From Pedobacter sp. WC2423 (lineage in GTDB: Bacteria > Bacteroidota > Bacteroidia > Sphingobacteriales > Sphingobacteriaceae), in the NCBI RefSeq assembly GCF_040822065.1, contig NZ_CP162005.1, forward strand, positions 248,001 through 312,000: a stretch of DNA of 64,000 nucleotides, written 5' to 3'. This document shows positions 37,102-45,570 of the stretch, one piece after another. The translations under genes and the position numbers were made by a program. The notes under the pieces were generated by a model. The model saw only the letters and a list, made by a program, of their open reading frames with translations, had not been told where the DNA came from and did not search any database. How positions within the stretch are numbered: position 1 is the stretch's first letter; each line of letters begins with the position of its first letter.

Positions 37102-38946
37102 ATGAGTGCAGAAATGATTCTTTTCAATGGTAAAATTCACACTATTGCACAGCATAAAAAGGAGATTACAGCGGTAGCCATAAAAGATGGCAGATTTATC
37201 GCCATTGGTAGCGATAAGGAGATGATGAGCTTAGCAGATTCAGGTACCCAGCTCATTGATTTAAAAAATAAAAGGGTAGTACCCGGTATTAACGATTCAC
37301 ATATTCACCTGATCAGAGGAGGGCTGAATTTTAATCTGGAACTTCGCTGGGATGGAGTGCCTTCGCTGGCAGATGCGCTACGCATGTTAAAAGAACAGGT
37401 GGACAGAACACCTTCGCCACAGTGGGTAAGAGTTGTGGGAGGCTGGTCTGAATTTCAATTTGCAGAACGAAGGATGCCTACGCTCGAAGAAATCAATGCC
37501 ATAGCACCAGATACGCCTGTATTTATTCTGCATCTTTATGACAGGGCATTTATGAACGGTGCGGCGTTACGCGCTGTGGGTTATACGAAAGATACCCCGG
37601 CACCTCCTGGTGGTGAAATTCAGCGGGATTCTTCAGGTATGCCTACCGGGTTGATTATCGCAAGTCCTAACGCGATGATTCTTTATTCTACCCTGGCTAA
37701 AGGGCCAAAGCTTTCTTATGAGCATCAGGTAAACTCAACCCGGTGTTTTATGGCGGAGCTCAACAGGTTCGGAATTACCAGCGTAATTGATGCCGGAGGT
37801 GGATTTCAGAATTTTCCGGATGATTATAAAGTGGTGCATGAACTCAATGAGAAAAAGCAATTGACAGTACGGATTGCTTATAATCTTTTTACCCAGCGAC
37901 CAAAACAGGAATTTGAGGATTTTGAAGCCTGGACAGGTGCTGTTGAGCTTTACCAGGGAGATGATATGTACCGTCACAATGGTGCAGGAGAGATGCTGGT
38001 ATTTTCCGCTGCTGATTTTGAAGATTTTCTTCAGCCAAGACCTGATCTGCCTGAAAATATGGAAGCTGAACTGGAACGCGTGGTTCGCCTGCTGGTAGAA
38101 AGACGCTGGCCTTTCAGGTTACATGCTACTTATAATGAAAGTATAACCCGTTTTCTGAATGTTTTTGAAAGGGTGAACCAAGATATTCCTTTTGCTGGAA
38201 TACCGTGGATATTTGATCATGCAGAGACGATTGATGAGATGAATATTGAGCGGGTAAGAGCGCTTGGAGGAGGGATTGCTATACAAAGCAGGATGGCCTA
38301 TCAAGGTGAATATTTTACAGAACGATATGGTCAGAAAGCTGCTTTGCAGACACCACCAGTAAAGAAAATGCTGGAAATGGGTGTCCCGGTTGGAGGTGGA
38401 TCAGATGCAACGCGGGTAAGCAGCTATAATCCATGGGTATCTATGTTCTGGCTTTGCGCCGGGAAAACTGTCGGAGGATTAAAAATATACAATGAAGAAT
38501 CGCAGTTGAGCCGTGAAACAGCGCTTGAACTCTATACACGTGGCAGTGCCTGGTTCTCCAACGAACAGCAGAAAAAGGGAGATATTGCAGTAGGTATGTT
38601 TGCAGATCTTGCTGTGCTTAACAGAGATTACTTCAATGTAGAAGAAGAATTAATTAAAGGCATAGAAGCTGATCTTACCATTGTAGATGGAAAAATTGTA
38701 CATGCAAGAGCAGATTTTTCTTCCTTCTCTCCACCTGAAATTCCAGTACTTCCTGACTGGTCACCAACTCATATTTATAAGGGCTATTCTGCTGAACCCG
38801 GTAACACACCTGCACAGATTCATTCTTGTTCAGGCAGCTGCAATGTTCATGCACATCAGCATGATGCTGTACGCCAGAGTAATCTTCCAATTAACAATTA
38901 TACGGCATTCTGGGGAGCACTCGGTTGTTCTTGCTTTGCTTTTTAA
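37102..38946 (+). CDS. YtcJ-like metal-dependent amidohydrolase
   Basis: 614 residues with the Amidohydro_3 layout: N-terminal beta domain (LFNGKIHTIAQHKKEITAVA), metal ligands in VPGINDSHIHL, a further His in LHATYNES, DHAETID and the catalytic Asp in GGGSDATR. No signal peptide, so cytoplasmic. The C-terminal 45 residues form a Cys/His-rich tail (HSCSGSCNVHAHQHD and GCSCFAF) that could bind metal. Family members hydrolyse N-substituted amides or imides; the actual substrate is unknown. It may act after or before the isochorismatase-like enzyme on the same compound. Confidence 0.9.
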   Translation: MSAEMILFNGKIHTIAQHKKEITAVAIKDGRFIAIGSDKEMMSLADSGTQLIDLKNKRVVPGINDSHIHLIRGGLNFNLELRWDGVPSLADALRMLKEQVDRTPSPQWVRVVGGWSEFQFAERRMPTLEEINAIAPDTPVFILHLYDRAFMNGAALRAVGYTKDTPAPPGGEIQRDSSGMPTGLIIASPNAMILYSTLAKGPKLSYEHQVNSTRCFMAELNRFGITSVIDAGGGFQNFPDDYKVVHELNEKKQLTVRIAYNLFTQRPKQEFEDFEAWTGAVELYQGDDMYRHNGAGEMLVFSAADFEDFLQPRPDLPENMEAELERVVRLLVERRWPFRLHATYNESITRFLNVFERVNQDIPFAGIPWIFDHAETIDEMNIERVRALGGGIAIQSRMAYQGEYFTERYGQKAALQTPPVKKMLEMGVPVGGGSDATRVSSYNPWVSMFWLCAGKTVGGLKIYNEESQLSRETALELYTRGSAWFSNEQQKKGDIAVGMFADLAVLNRDYFNVEEELIKGIEADLTIVDGKIVHARADFSSFSPPEIPVLPDWSPTHIYKGYSAEPGNTPAQIHSCSGSCNVHAHQHDAVRQSNLPINNYTAFWGALGCSCFAF

Positions 38947-38954
38947 AAAAGATC

Positions 38955-39389
38955 ATGGAAAATATAATTAAAGACATTCTTTATTCCGATCCGGGCAGCC
39001 AGATCAACAATATCGCGCTATTGATTTTCAGGATGCTCCTGATGCTGGAATTATTCCGCGTACATGGAATGAAGAAATTCAGCGTAGAGAACGGACAGCG
39101 GGAGCAGGTTCCTAATCCATTGCATCTGCCGGAGAAATTAAATGCCCTGGTCGCTGCATTTTCAGATACTATAGTTCCTGTTCTGGTATTTGCGGGGCTG
39201 GGCACCAGGATTTTTCTGCTGCCAACTATTGGAGTTACGGCTATAGGGTACTTTGTAGTGCACCGGAAAGACTCCATTGAAATACGGGATGTACCTTATA
39301 TGTATACACTTTCTTTGCTCTTGTTATGGGCTTTAGGTTCAGGTACGTATTCACTGGATCACTATTTACTAACTACATTTTTTAATTAA
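38955..39389 (+). CDS. DoxX-family membrane protein
   Basis: 144 residues from ATG at 38955, 8 bp after the amidohydrolase stop; an earlier in-frame ATG at 38925 lies inside that gene. Four membrane helices with an RMLLMLELFRVHGMKKF first helix and VPNPLHLPEKLNALVAAFSDTIVPVLVFAGLGTR, typical of DoxX/DoxD-like inner-membrane proteins. Such proteins occur next to redox and thiol stress genes, but biochemical function is poorly known. Confidence 0.82.
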   Translation: MENIIKDILYSDPGSQINNIALLIFRMLLMLELFRVHGMKKFSVENGQREQVPNPLHLPEKLNALVAAFSDTIVPVLVFAGLGTRIFLLPTIGVTAIGYFVVHRKDSIEIRDVPYMYTLSLLLLWALGSGTYSLDHYLLTTFFN

Positions 39390-39402
39390 TTTAATATCAA
39401 TT

Positions 39403-39876
39403 ATGAAGACTAACATTGGAATCAAACCCGAAAATCTGGCAGAAGTTGCCCATTCGCTGAGTAAAATTCTTGCAGATGAATTTTTGCTGTCCACCAAAAC
39501 ACGTAATGCACACTGGAATGTAGAGGGGCCTGATTTTTATAATAAGCATAAGTTTTTTGAAGCGCAATATATACAGCTTGAAGAGATCGTTGATGAGGTG
39601 GCTGAGCGTATCCGCACCCTTGGCCATTATGCCCCGGCTACTTTAAAACAGTATCTGGAGTTAACTCATTTGTCAGAAGAAAGCAGGGAGAAAAATGATA
39701 GTCAAGGTTATATAAAAACTCTTCTGGAAGATCATGAGAGTATTCTTATTCATTTAAGAGCGAACATCAATGGCTATGCAAATGCTTTAAAAGATCTTGG
39801 AACCAGTGACTATATCACTGGTTTAATGGAAAAACATGAGACTATGGCCTGGATGTTAAGGGCGCACTTATCTTAA
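39403..39876 (+). CDS. dps: Dps-family mini-ferritin
   Basis: 157 residues. Ferroxidase ligands are in place with classical spacing: His37 (NAHWNVEGPDFY), His49, Asp64 and Glu68. Dps dodecamers oxidise and store iron with hydrogen peroxide and shield DNA. It has no long basic tail, so direct DNA binding is uncertain. Position in the operon points to oxidative protection alongside aromatic ring cleavage or redox-cycling quinones. Confidence 0.93.
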   Translation: MKTNIGIKPENLAEVAHSLSKILADEFLLSTKTRNAHWNVEGPDFYNKHKFFEAQYIQLEEIVDEVAERIRTLGHYAPATLKQYLELTHLSEESREKNDSQGYIKTLLEDHESILIHLRANINGYANALKDLGTSDYITGLMEKHETMAWMLRAHLS

Positions 39877-39885
39877 AAAAATAAA

Positions 39886-40581
39886 ATGGAACAAAAACAG
39901 AACATCTGGTTCGTTACCCTGATATTAACTGCAATAGCGGGTTATTGTGATACTATTACCTTCGTTGCAGCAGACAAGATTTTTTCTGCGCATGTTACAG
40001 GAAACTTTATTGTTTTCGCCTATCAGCTCGTCAAAGGATCGGATAATGATGCCTGGATCAAGTTGATGACCTTTCCTGTTTTCATAATATCGGTCATGAT
40101 CGCAGGAAGGATAGCTGATAAAGTTGTCAACAAGCATTATCTTTTATTCTTTGAGGGGCTCATATTAATAGCAGCAGGTTTCCTGGCCTATCTTCTTGGT
40201 TATATCCAGAATCAGGAAATTACCTGGCCAATGTACCTGGTGGTCATGATGGTTGTTTTTGCTATGGGCTTTCAAAATGCCTACGGTAAACTCTTCGCTA
40301 AAGACACCTTTGGACCAACGACCATGATGACTGGAAATGTTACGCAAATATCACTTGATCTTAAGGGATTGATCATCAGCAGGTTCAGTAATGTTGATTA
40401 TCTGGAGAATTTCAAAAGAGGAGCCATCACAATCGGTGGTTTTCTTGCCGGATGTATTCTTGGTGCTTATATCGGCAAACTTTTTGGATTGGCCGGGATT
40501 TTAGTACCTGGTATTGCCATGGTCATCTGCTATTTATACACTAAATCTTCTGCTAAAGAGACTCAATCACAAATAGGGTAG
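39886..40581 (+). CDS. DUF1275/YoaK-family membrane protein
   Basis: 231 residues, about six membrane helices. The start (TAIAGYCDTITFV), SAHVTGNFIVF and the central AKDTFGPTTMMTGNVTQ match the YoaK/DUF1275 family, whose halves each carry a TGN motif. Function of the family is not established; transport is usual speculation. It follows dps by 9 bp in the operon. Confidence 0.87.
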   Translation: MEQKQNIWFVTLILTAIAGYCDTITFVAADKIFSAHVTGNFIVFAYQLVKGSDNDAWIKLMTFPVFIISVMIAGRIADKVVNKHYLLFFEGLILIAAGFLAYLLGYIQNQEITWPMYLVVMMVVFAMGFQNAYGKLFAKDTFGPTTMMTGNVTQISLDLKGLIISRFSNVDYLENFKRGAITIGGFLAGCILGAYIGKLFGLAGILVPGIAMVICYLYTKSSAKETQSQIG

Positions 40582-40606
40582 CTCCACCACCTTTACAAAA
40601 ATACTT

Positions 40607-41542
40607 ATGGAAAATACAATTTTAGGTCTGCATCACATTACGGCGATAGCAGGCAACGCACAGCAAAACTTTAATTTTTACACCAAAATATTAGGTCTGA
40701 GAATGGTTAAAAAGACTGTTAATTTCGATGACCCGGAAACCTATCATTTATATTATGGTGATGAAAGTGGCTCTGCCGGAACCATACTTACATTTTTCCC
40801 CTGGGAAGGAATAAGTCAGGGCGTTGAAGGTGTAGGAATGGCTACTGAGATTGGTTATTCGGTACCCGAAGGCAGCCTGGGTTTCTGGCAGAAAAGGTTT
40901 AAAGAACACCATATACAAGCAGGCGAAATCCTGGAACGCTTTGGAGAACAGGTGCTTCCATTTAAAGATCCTGACGGCCTCTCTTTAAGTCTTATTATTC
41001 CAAAGTCTGCGGATTCCAGAATCTCATGGGAAACGGAAGAAGTCAAAAAAGAAAATGCAACCAGGGGATTTCATAGTACGACATTGAGTCTGCAGAAAAT
41101 TGATGAAACAGCAGGAGTCCTTACCGATATATTTGGTTACAGGCTGCTGGCTCAGGAGGGAAATCGTTACAGGTTTATCACAGATACCGTAGATACCGCA
41201 TCAATTGTGGATCTTCTGGAAATTCCTGATGGTAAGAGAGGAAAAAATGCTGCGGGAACTAATCACCATGTTGCCTTTCGGGTAAAGAATGAAGAGGTTC
41301 AACTGGAGCTCAGAGAAAAGATTCTCAGTAAAAACCTACAGATTACCCAGAAGATTGACCGGGACTATTTTTTCTCTCTTTATTTCCGGGAACCAGGTGG
41401 TGTGCTTTTTGAAATCGCTACCGAAAATCCTGGTTTTACTATCGATGAGCCACTCAGTGAGCTGGGTACACATTTAATGCTACCAGAACAGCACGCACAT
41501 CTTAGAAGTGATCTGGAGAAAATCCTCCCTGAATTAAGCTAG
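40607..41542 (+). CDS. mhqO: Ring-cleaving dioxygenase, MhqO-like (two VOC domains)
   Basis: 311 residues, two tandem vicinal-oxygen-chelate modules (about 5-150 and 155-300). Probable iron ligands: His in GLHHITAIAG (position 9 or 10), His in NHHVAFRV and Glu in VLFEIATENPGF. This is the pattern of MhqO and related hydroquinone-type extradiol dioxygenases. MhqO enzymes act in resistance to quinones and hydroquinones. The next gene is an MhqD-like hydrolase, as in Bacillus. Symbol given on that context; substrate not proven. Confidence 0.88.
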   Translation: MENTILGLHHITAIAGNAQQNFNFYTKILGLRMVKKTVNFDDPETYHLYYGDESGSAGTILTFFPWEGISQGVEGVGMATEIGYSVPEGSLGFWQKRFKEHHIQAGEILERFGEQVLPFKDPDGLSLSLIIPKSADSRISWETEEVKKENATRGFHSTTLSLQKIDETAGVLTDIFGYRLLAQEGNRYRFITDTVDTASIVDLLEIPDGKRGKNAAGTNHHVAFRVKNEEVQLELREKILSKNLQITQKIDRDYFFSLYFREPGGVLFEIATENPGFTIDEPLSELGTHLMLPEQHAHLRSDLEKILPELS

Positions 41543-41556
41543 TTCTTAAATAAAAA

Positions 41557-42204
41557 ATGCCGGAAATAAGATTAATAAAAGATAGAATTATGCAAAATAT
41601 ATTTACTGCTGGCAAGAATTTAAGCCAGGCCGATAAAGTACTGATTATGATACATGGACGTGGAGGATCTGCTGAAGATATTCTTTCTTTGGCGTCAGAG
41701 CTGCATGTTGCCGATTTTGCGCTACTGGCGCCACAGGCTCAGGGAAACAGCTGGTACCCTGCATCATTTCTTTCGCCAAGACAGGAGAACGAACCTTTTC
41801 TTTCTTCTTCATTAAATGTTATTAAAGAAACAGTCGCAGATCTGGAAACTAAAGGTTTTTCAAGGTCTCAAATTTATCTTCTTGGTTTTTCACAAGGCGC
41901 ATGTCTTGCACTTGAATTTGCTGCTTCTGATGCAAAAAGATATGGAGGGGTAGTTGCTTTTACCGGTGGTGTAATCGGGGAGCATCTTGACCACAGGAAT
42001 TACCATGGTGATTTTGAGGGTACACCTGTATTTTTAGGGAGTAGTAATCCTGATTTTCATGTACCTGTTGAAAGAGTAAACGATACTGCCGCTCTTTTTG
42101 AAGAGATGGGAGCAAATGTTACGGAGATCATTTACGAAAATATGGGGCACACGATAAGTGAATCTGAAATAACGCAGGTTAATAAGTTGATTTTCAAAAA
42201 ATAG
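41557..42204 (+). CDS. mhqD: Phospholipase/carboxylesterase-family hydrolase, MhqD-like
   Basis: 215 residues. HGRGGSAEDI (33-42) forms the oxyanion loop, Ser112 sits in GFSQGACLALE, Asp lies in SSNPDFHVP and His in NMGHTISE: a complete triad of the carboxylesterase type 2 family. Start at 41557, though Met12 (41590) is possible. It follows the mhqO-like gene by 14 bp. MhqD is required in Bacillus for quinone tolerance with an unclear substrate. Confidence 0.87.
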   Translation: MPEIRLIKDRIMQNIFTAGKNLSQADKVLIMIHGRGGSAEDILSLASELHVADFALLAPQAQGNSWYPASFLSPRQENEPFLSSSLNVIKETVADLETKGFSRSQIYLLGFSQGACLALEFAASDAKRYGGVVAFTGGVIGEHLDHRNYHGDFEGTPVFLGSSNPDFHVPVERVNDTAALFEEMGANVTEIIYENMGHTISESEITQVNKLIFKK

Positions 42205-42225
42205 TGATCATAAATTTTTAAATAC

Positions 42226-42837
42226 ATGGAAAAGGAAACGGCAAGAATAGAGGCTTTTAGCGATGGAGTATTCGCTATAGCGGTGACTTTGCTTGTGCTT
42301 GAACTCCATGTTCCGGAATTCAGTAAAAGTCAGGATCCTGGTTTGCTTTTGGCAGAGCTTAAGGCGCAGTGGCCCGGATACCTGGCTTTTACGATTTCAT
42401 TTTTCAGTATTTTTATCATGTGGGTAAATCACCATAAGTTGTTCAAACAGATTTACAAACGAAATACCGGGGTTATGTTTGCCAATGGACTTATTCTTTT
42501 TCTGGCCTCGATTGTGTCTTATCCAAGTGCTTTGCTGGCTCGTTTTTACCAGACTCCTTCGCAGCAGTTTGCAGTGTCGATTTACACAGGTATGTTTGTG
42601 CTGGTTAATATTTCTTATAGTTTATTATGGTATCAGGCTACCAGGGACAAAGAATTGTTGCGTCCCGGATTGGATGCGCATACGATTACTTTGATCAGGA
42701 ATAATTATCGGTATGGCCTGTTTACCTATCTATCGGCATTTGCACTGTCTTTTTATTTTCCAAAAACTGCACTGATCATCTGTGTTTTACTTTGGGGATT
42801 CTGGGCTGTGTCTTCCAGGAAAATAAGTAGCAGGTGA
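42226..42837 (+). CDS. TMEM175-like (DUF1211) potassium channel
   Basis: 203 residues with six membrane helices. The first helix carries the family signature FSDGVFAIAVTLLVLEL (residues 10-26), which lines the pore in bacterial TMEM175 channels; WVNHHKLF is another family mark. Last gene of the operon, 21 bp after the MhqD-like gene and 90 bp before a hairpin terminator. Potassium flux is a known response to electrophiles in bacteria, which suits the context; this link is inference. Confidence 0.88.
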   Translation: MEKETARIEAFSDGVFAIAVTLLVLELHVPEFSKSQDPGLLLAELKAQWPGYLAFTISFFSIFIMWVNHHKLFKQIYKRNTGVMFANGLILFLASIVSYPSALLARFYQTPSQQFAVSIYTGMFVLVNISYSLLWYQATRDKELLRPGLDAHTITLIRNNYRYGLFTYLSAFALSFYFPKTALIICVLLWGFWAVSSRKISSR

Positions 42838-42928
42838 AATCTTAGATATTTCGTTAGGGAAATGAAAGTAATTCTTAGCCAGGATTGTGATTAAAATTTT
42901 GGAGCAAAAAAATGATTGTAAATTATAT

Positions 42929-42967
42929 AACCTCAAAGCTGACTATTAATTAGTCAGCTTTGGGGTT
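42929..42967. terminator. Bidirectional terminator between converging genes
   Basis: A 17-bp stem (AACCTCAAAGCTGACTA with TAGTCAGCTTTGGGGTT, one G-T pair) around TTAAT. It lies after the channel gene and spans the end of the YtxH-like gene on the other strand, so it can end both transcripts. Confidence 0.8.
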
Positions 42968-43305
42968 TCCGATTTATTTTTCCATGCGGTCGTACCTGCT
43001 GAAGGAACCCTGATTTGAGTTGGGTCTTTTCGTTTCTTTTGCGGTCCTTGTAATTGATCAGCACGCTCACGTGTATTTTCACGCAGGTCAGCTAACAGCT
43101 GATCTTTCAGCTCGTGGTGCTGCTCTTGCTGTGGTGCAAGATTAAGTTTTTCAAGTATCAGTTTCCTGAATTTACGGCCAGATCTGGGAGCAAATAATAC
43201 CGCTAATGCAGTACCTGCTGCTAATCCGGCTACAAGGGCAAATGTGCCCAAACTATTATCCTTATGGGTGTGTAAAACACTTTTGATGATTTTTCTATAG
43301 CTCAT
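42946..43305 (-). CDS. YtxH-domain small protein
   Basis: 119 residues. A glycine-rich hydrophobic helix followed by a basic motif (GTFALVAGLAAGTALAVLFAPRSGRKFR, about 20-46) is the YtxH signature; the rest is polar and helical with many Gln, Glu and Lys. Such proteins are membrane-associated and induced by general stress. Its stop codon lies in the loop of the shared terminator. Confidence 0.8.
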   Translation of the reverse strand: MSYRKIIKSVLHTHKDNSLGTFALVAGLAAGTALAVLFAPRSGRKFRKLILEKLNLAPQQEQHHELKDQLLADLRENTRERADQLQGPQKKRKDPTQIRVPSAGTTAWKNKSETPKLTN

Positions 43306-43826
43306 AATTATAGGTTTAAAGTTATTTTCTGATTTAATCAGTTAATAGCCTGGAGTAATTCAGGATTTAATCTCCGGCATATAACAAGAGGAAAATGATA
43401 TAGTTTTTAATTTATTTCTGCTGATTCTAAACCTGGCTTGTCCATTAAAAAATAAAGACCGGTAAATTAATTGTTTTATAATCAGTTTATTACGTTGTTT
43501 ATGGGGTTTGTGCACTGAATTACTGAACAATGTTCAAGGTGTGTTTGTAAATGCCAGCATTATATATTTTCCGGTATCTCCATTGAGCAGCAGGAGATCT
43601 TATTCAATAGCCGGAATAATATAGAAATTCTCATCATGGAAAAACATGTAATTAAGCACAGGGGAAAGTTGTATCCTTATCAGGAAAATGATATTGGTGT
43701 TTTGTTTGAAAAACCGGAACAAAATAGATAACATTATCGGCTGTTGTATCAATTACCTACCGAAGAGAATTGATGAAACCTGCAGTTTAAATCAATCAAT
43801 TAAATGATTTATAGTATAGAATCAAA
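43306..43826. other. AT-rich intergenic region with one possible microprotein
   Basis: 521 bp with no conserved gene. The only plausible reading frame is the 31-codon one at 43636. The rest shows no hairpin, tRNA or recognisable element to me. It separates the YtxH-like gene from the hypothetical gene at 43827. Confidence 0.5.
43636..43731 (+). CDS. Possible 31-residue microprotein
   Basis: ATG at 43636 to TAA at 43731; the product begins MEKHVIKHRGKLYPYQEND and ends in KPEQNR. It is hydrophilic with balanced Lys and Glu and no signal or membrane segment. It is isolated and codes on the strand opposite to both flanking genes. No homology recognised; it may be chance. Confidence 0.3.
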   Translation: MEKHVIKHRGKLYPYQENDIGVLFEKPEQNR

Positions 43827-44885
43827 TTACGGTTGTTTACTTTCGACATACTCCGTATACATATGTTCAGTGAGGGGCAATAATCTTTTACGGCTGTCTG
43901 TAGGATTCTCAATACCACTGGTATCCACATCTACACCACCAGTAGTGTAAAATTCCACCTTTTTATTCACCTTTGAGTAATAAATCTTTCCAATATCACC
44001 CCGGGTAATCTCTGATATATTTTTTATTCTTTTTAGCTGTTTTAATCTGAAAGTATCCTTAGGAAGGATATTTGCTCCCTCAATTTTCTGATCACAGGCT
44101 ACGGTTTGATATTCGTTGCCATTCCAGTACATACATTGGTTACTCTTGTCATAAAATAAATATGACCCACCCACAATAATAAAAGCAGCAAAAAATGATA
44201 TCACTGCTTTATTGAATTTACTTGGAAAACCAATTTTTCCATTACCTATCTTTTGACCATTATCTGCTGGATGGTTGCTTAACAGGTTATTAACTGTTAA
44301 TGTTGATGCCTGTTCCGGAAATTCCTCTTTTTTTGTTTCGTTGGCTTTTTGGATTTTATTGTTGTCTAACAGTGTGTTAGGTGATGGTATTGAAGATGAT
44401 TCCAGAAATTCCTCTTTTGTTTCTTCAACAATATCAACTGTTTTATTTTCTTCTGCATATAACTCTTTTGACTTATTCGCTGAAAATTCCCATTCACTTT
44501 TTACCAATTCACCCATATCCGCATAAACATGTGGTCTGGGGTGGAAATCTATCAGCCAGGCTAAAAGTTCAATATTGTTGTCTTTTGTATCGTTTGAGAC
44601 GCCTTTCAGGAACTGATATAAGGCTTTGAAGATTTCAGAATTAGATGTCTTCAGCTTTTTAAAATATTCTTCCGCGCTATTTCTTTCCTCCTTGAATAAT
44701 AATTTAAAAGTCTCCTCATCCTTTTCTGAATATCGATTTTGGAAAGCGGCCAGACATTCCTTTTTCATATTTGCAGTGGTGAGATTCCGCAAATTATAAG
44801 GTAATGTTCCCTCATCTTTTCTCTTTTTATAAGTCAGAATTACCTCTTGTTTATAATCTTCAAATCTTTTCAAATCAATTAGCAA
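43827..44885 (-). CDS. Hypothetical single-pass membrane protein
   Basis: 352 residues, family not recognised. The N-terminal half (1-130) is helical, polar and probably cytoplasmic; a low-complexity linker rich in Glu, Lys, Asn and Ser follows, in which EETKEEF and TKKEEFPEQ recur (about 150-200). One membrane helix (AVISFFAAFIIVGGSYLFY) leads to a roughly 100-residue outer domain with two Cys (QCMYWNGNEYQTVACDQK), possibly disulfide-bonded. The layout, an inner helical domain with a membrane anchor and a small outer domain, recalls Bacteroidota envelope-stress or anti-sigma-like proteins, but there is no firm evidence. Three direct repeats lie just upstream. Confidence 0.75.
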   Translation of the reverse strand: MLIDLKRFEDYKQEVILTYKKRKDEGTLPYNLRNLTTANMKKECLAAFQNRYSEKDEETFKLLFKEERNSAEEYFKKLKTSNSEIFKALYQFLKGVSNDTKDNNIELLAWLIDFHPRPHVYADMGELVKSEWEFSANKSKELYAEENKTVDIVEETKEEFLESSSIPSPNTLLDNNKIQKANETKKEEFPEQASTLTVNNLLSNHPADNGQKIGNGKIGFPSKFNKAVISFFAAFIIVGGSYLFYDKSNQCMYWNGNEYQTVACDQKIEGANILPKDTFRLKQLKRIKNISEITRGDIGKIYYSKVNKKVEFYTTGGVDVDTSGIENPTDSRKRLLPLTEHMYTEYVESKQP

Positions 44886-44898
44886 ATAATTATTAAAT

Positions 44899-44961
44899 GG
44901 AATTTTCGGAATCTCTAAGGAATTTTCGGAATTCTGACAGAATCATTGGAATCTTCGGAAT
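44899..44961 (-). repeat. Three direct GGAATyTTCGGAAT repeats upstream of the 43827 gene
   Basis: Copies at 44899-44912, 44919-44932 and 44948-44961 (start-to-start spacing 20 and 29 bp), the first 14 bp from the start codon. Each is itself a doublet of GGAAT. They could be operator sites or slipped-strand repeats; placement argues for regulation of the gene at 43827. Confidence 0.6.
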
Positions 44962-45171
44962 CCTCTAATAGCTAGCTACTTACATCCCTGTATGTTTGTA
45001 TCAGAAATCAGTTCAGACTTTGATTCGCTATCAGAGTTTAAATGTACAAAACAGATTTCATAAAGAGATGAAAGCGCGGTAGTTAATGACCGGTTTGGGA
45101 AGCAGTTATTAATTCCCGCGTTTGATTCTCACACTTCCCAAAAATTTCAGAAGGCCTTCTGATTCGCATTT

Positions 45172-45206
45172 GTAGCAGTCCCCACGTATGATTCGTGGGG
45201 GACTAC
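45172..45206. promoter_or_regulatory. Imperfect hairpin ahead of the small peptide gene
   Basis: GTAGCAGTCCCCACG pairs with CGTGGGGGACTAC with one bulge around a 7-nt loop, 30 bp before the small ORF at 45236. It could be a leader hairpin or operator. The stretch 44962-45235 holds nothing else that I recognise. Confidence 0.45.
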
Positions 45207-45235
45207 ATGGTAATCACATTCTAAATTTTTGAATC

Positions 45236-45391
45236 ATGTTTTTTCAATTTATAATAACTATGCTATTGGGATTGGTATCCCCTTCAACTACTCATACAAC
45301 CTGTCATACACATGGTGATACAACGATGAGTGCTGCTCAAACTGAACCTATTTTAGGAGGTGACACCGGCCAGAATCCTCCACCAAAATAA
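45236..45391 (+). CDS. Short secreted peptide, possible signal or pheromone
   Basis: 51 residues, ATG at 45236, TAA at 45389-45391. The first 15 residues are hydrophobic (MFFQFIITMLLGLVS), then a Thr/His-rich stretch (TTHTTCHTHGDTT) and a C-terminal segment with GG followed by DTGQNPPPK. A strong terminator follows 22 bp later, so it forms a single-gene transcript directly ahead of a TPR histidine kinase and its regulator. The order secreted peptide, kinase, regulator suggests peptide signalling, but I know of no characterised homologue. An independent terminator and a clean signal-like start favour a real gene. Confidence 0.6.
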   Translation: MFFQFIITMLLGLVSPSTTHTTCHTHGDTTMSAAQTEPILGGDTGQNPPPK

Positions 45392-45413
45392 TAATAACTG
45401 GTAGGTAGGAAAT

Positions 45414-45460
45414 AATGCGGCAGCCCCATAATGTGTGTAACTCTATGGGGCTGCTGCATT
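45414..45460 (+). terminator. Rho-independent terminator of the small peptide gene
   Basis: A 17-bp stem (AATGCGGCAGCCCCATA with TATGGGGCTGCTGCATT, one G-T pair), 13-nt loop, followed by T-rich sequence (CTTTTAATTT). It occupies the ATG that would give the longest reading of the next kinase, so that ATG cannot be the kinase start. Confidence 0.85.
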
Positions 45461-45570
45461 ACCTATCTTTTAATTTAATATATCGGTTTTCATTATTATT
45501 TGATCAATTCTTTTTCTTTAATGTATATAATAATATTTTTTTGATAAAAGAGCTAAAATTTTTCTTTATT

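Noticed and set aside
45415..45570. Long reading of the TPR kinase from ATG 45415
   Set aside because: The ATG lies in the stem of the peptide gene terminator and the extra 52 residues are low-complexity hydrophobic sequence.
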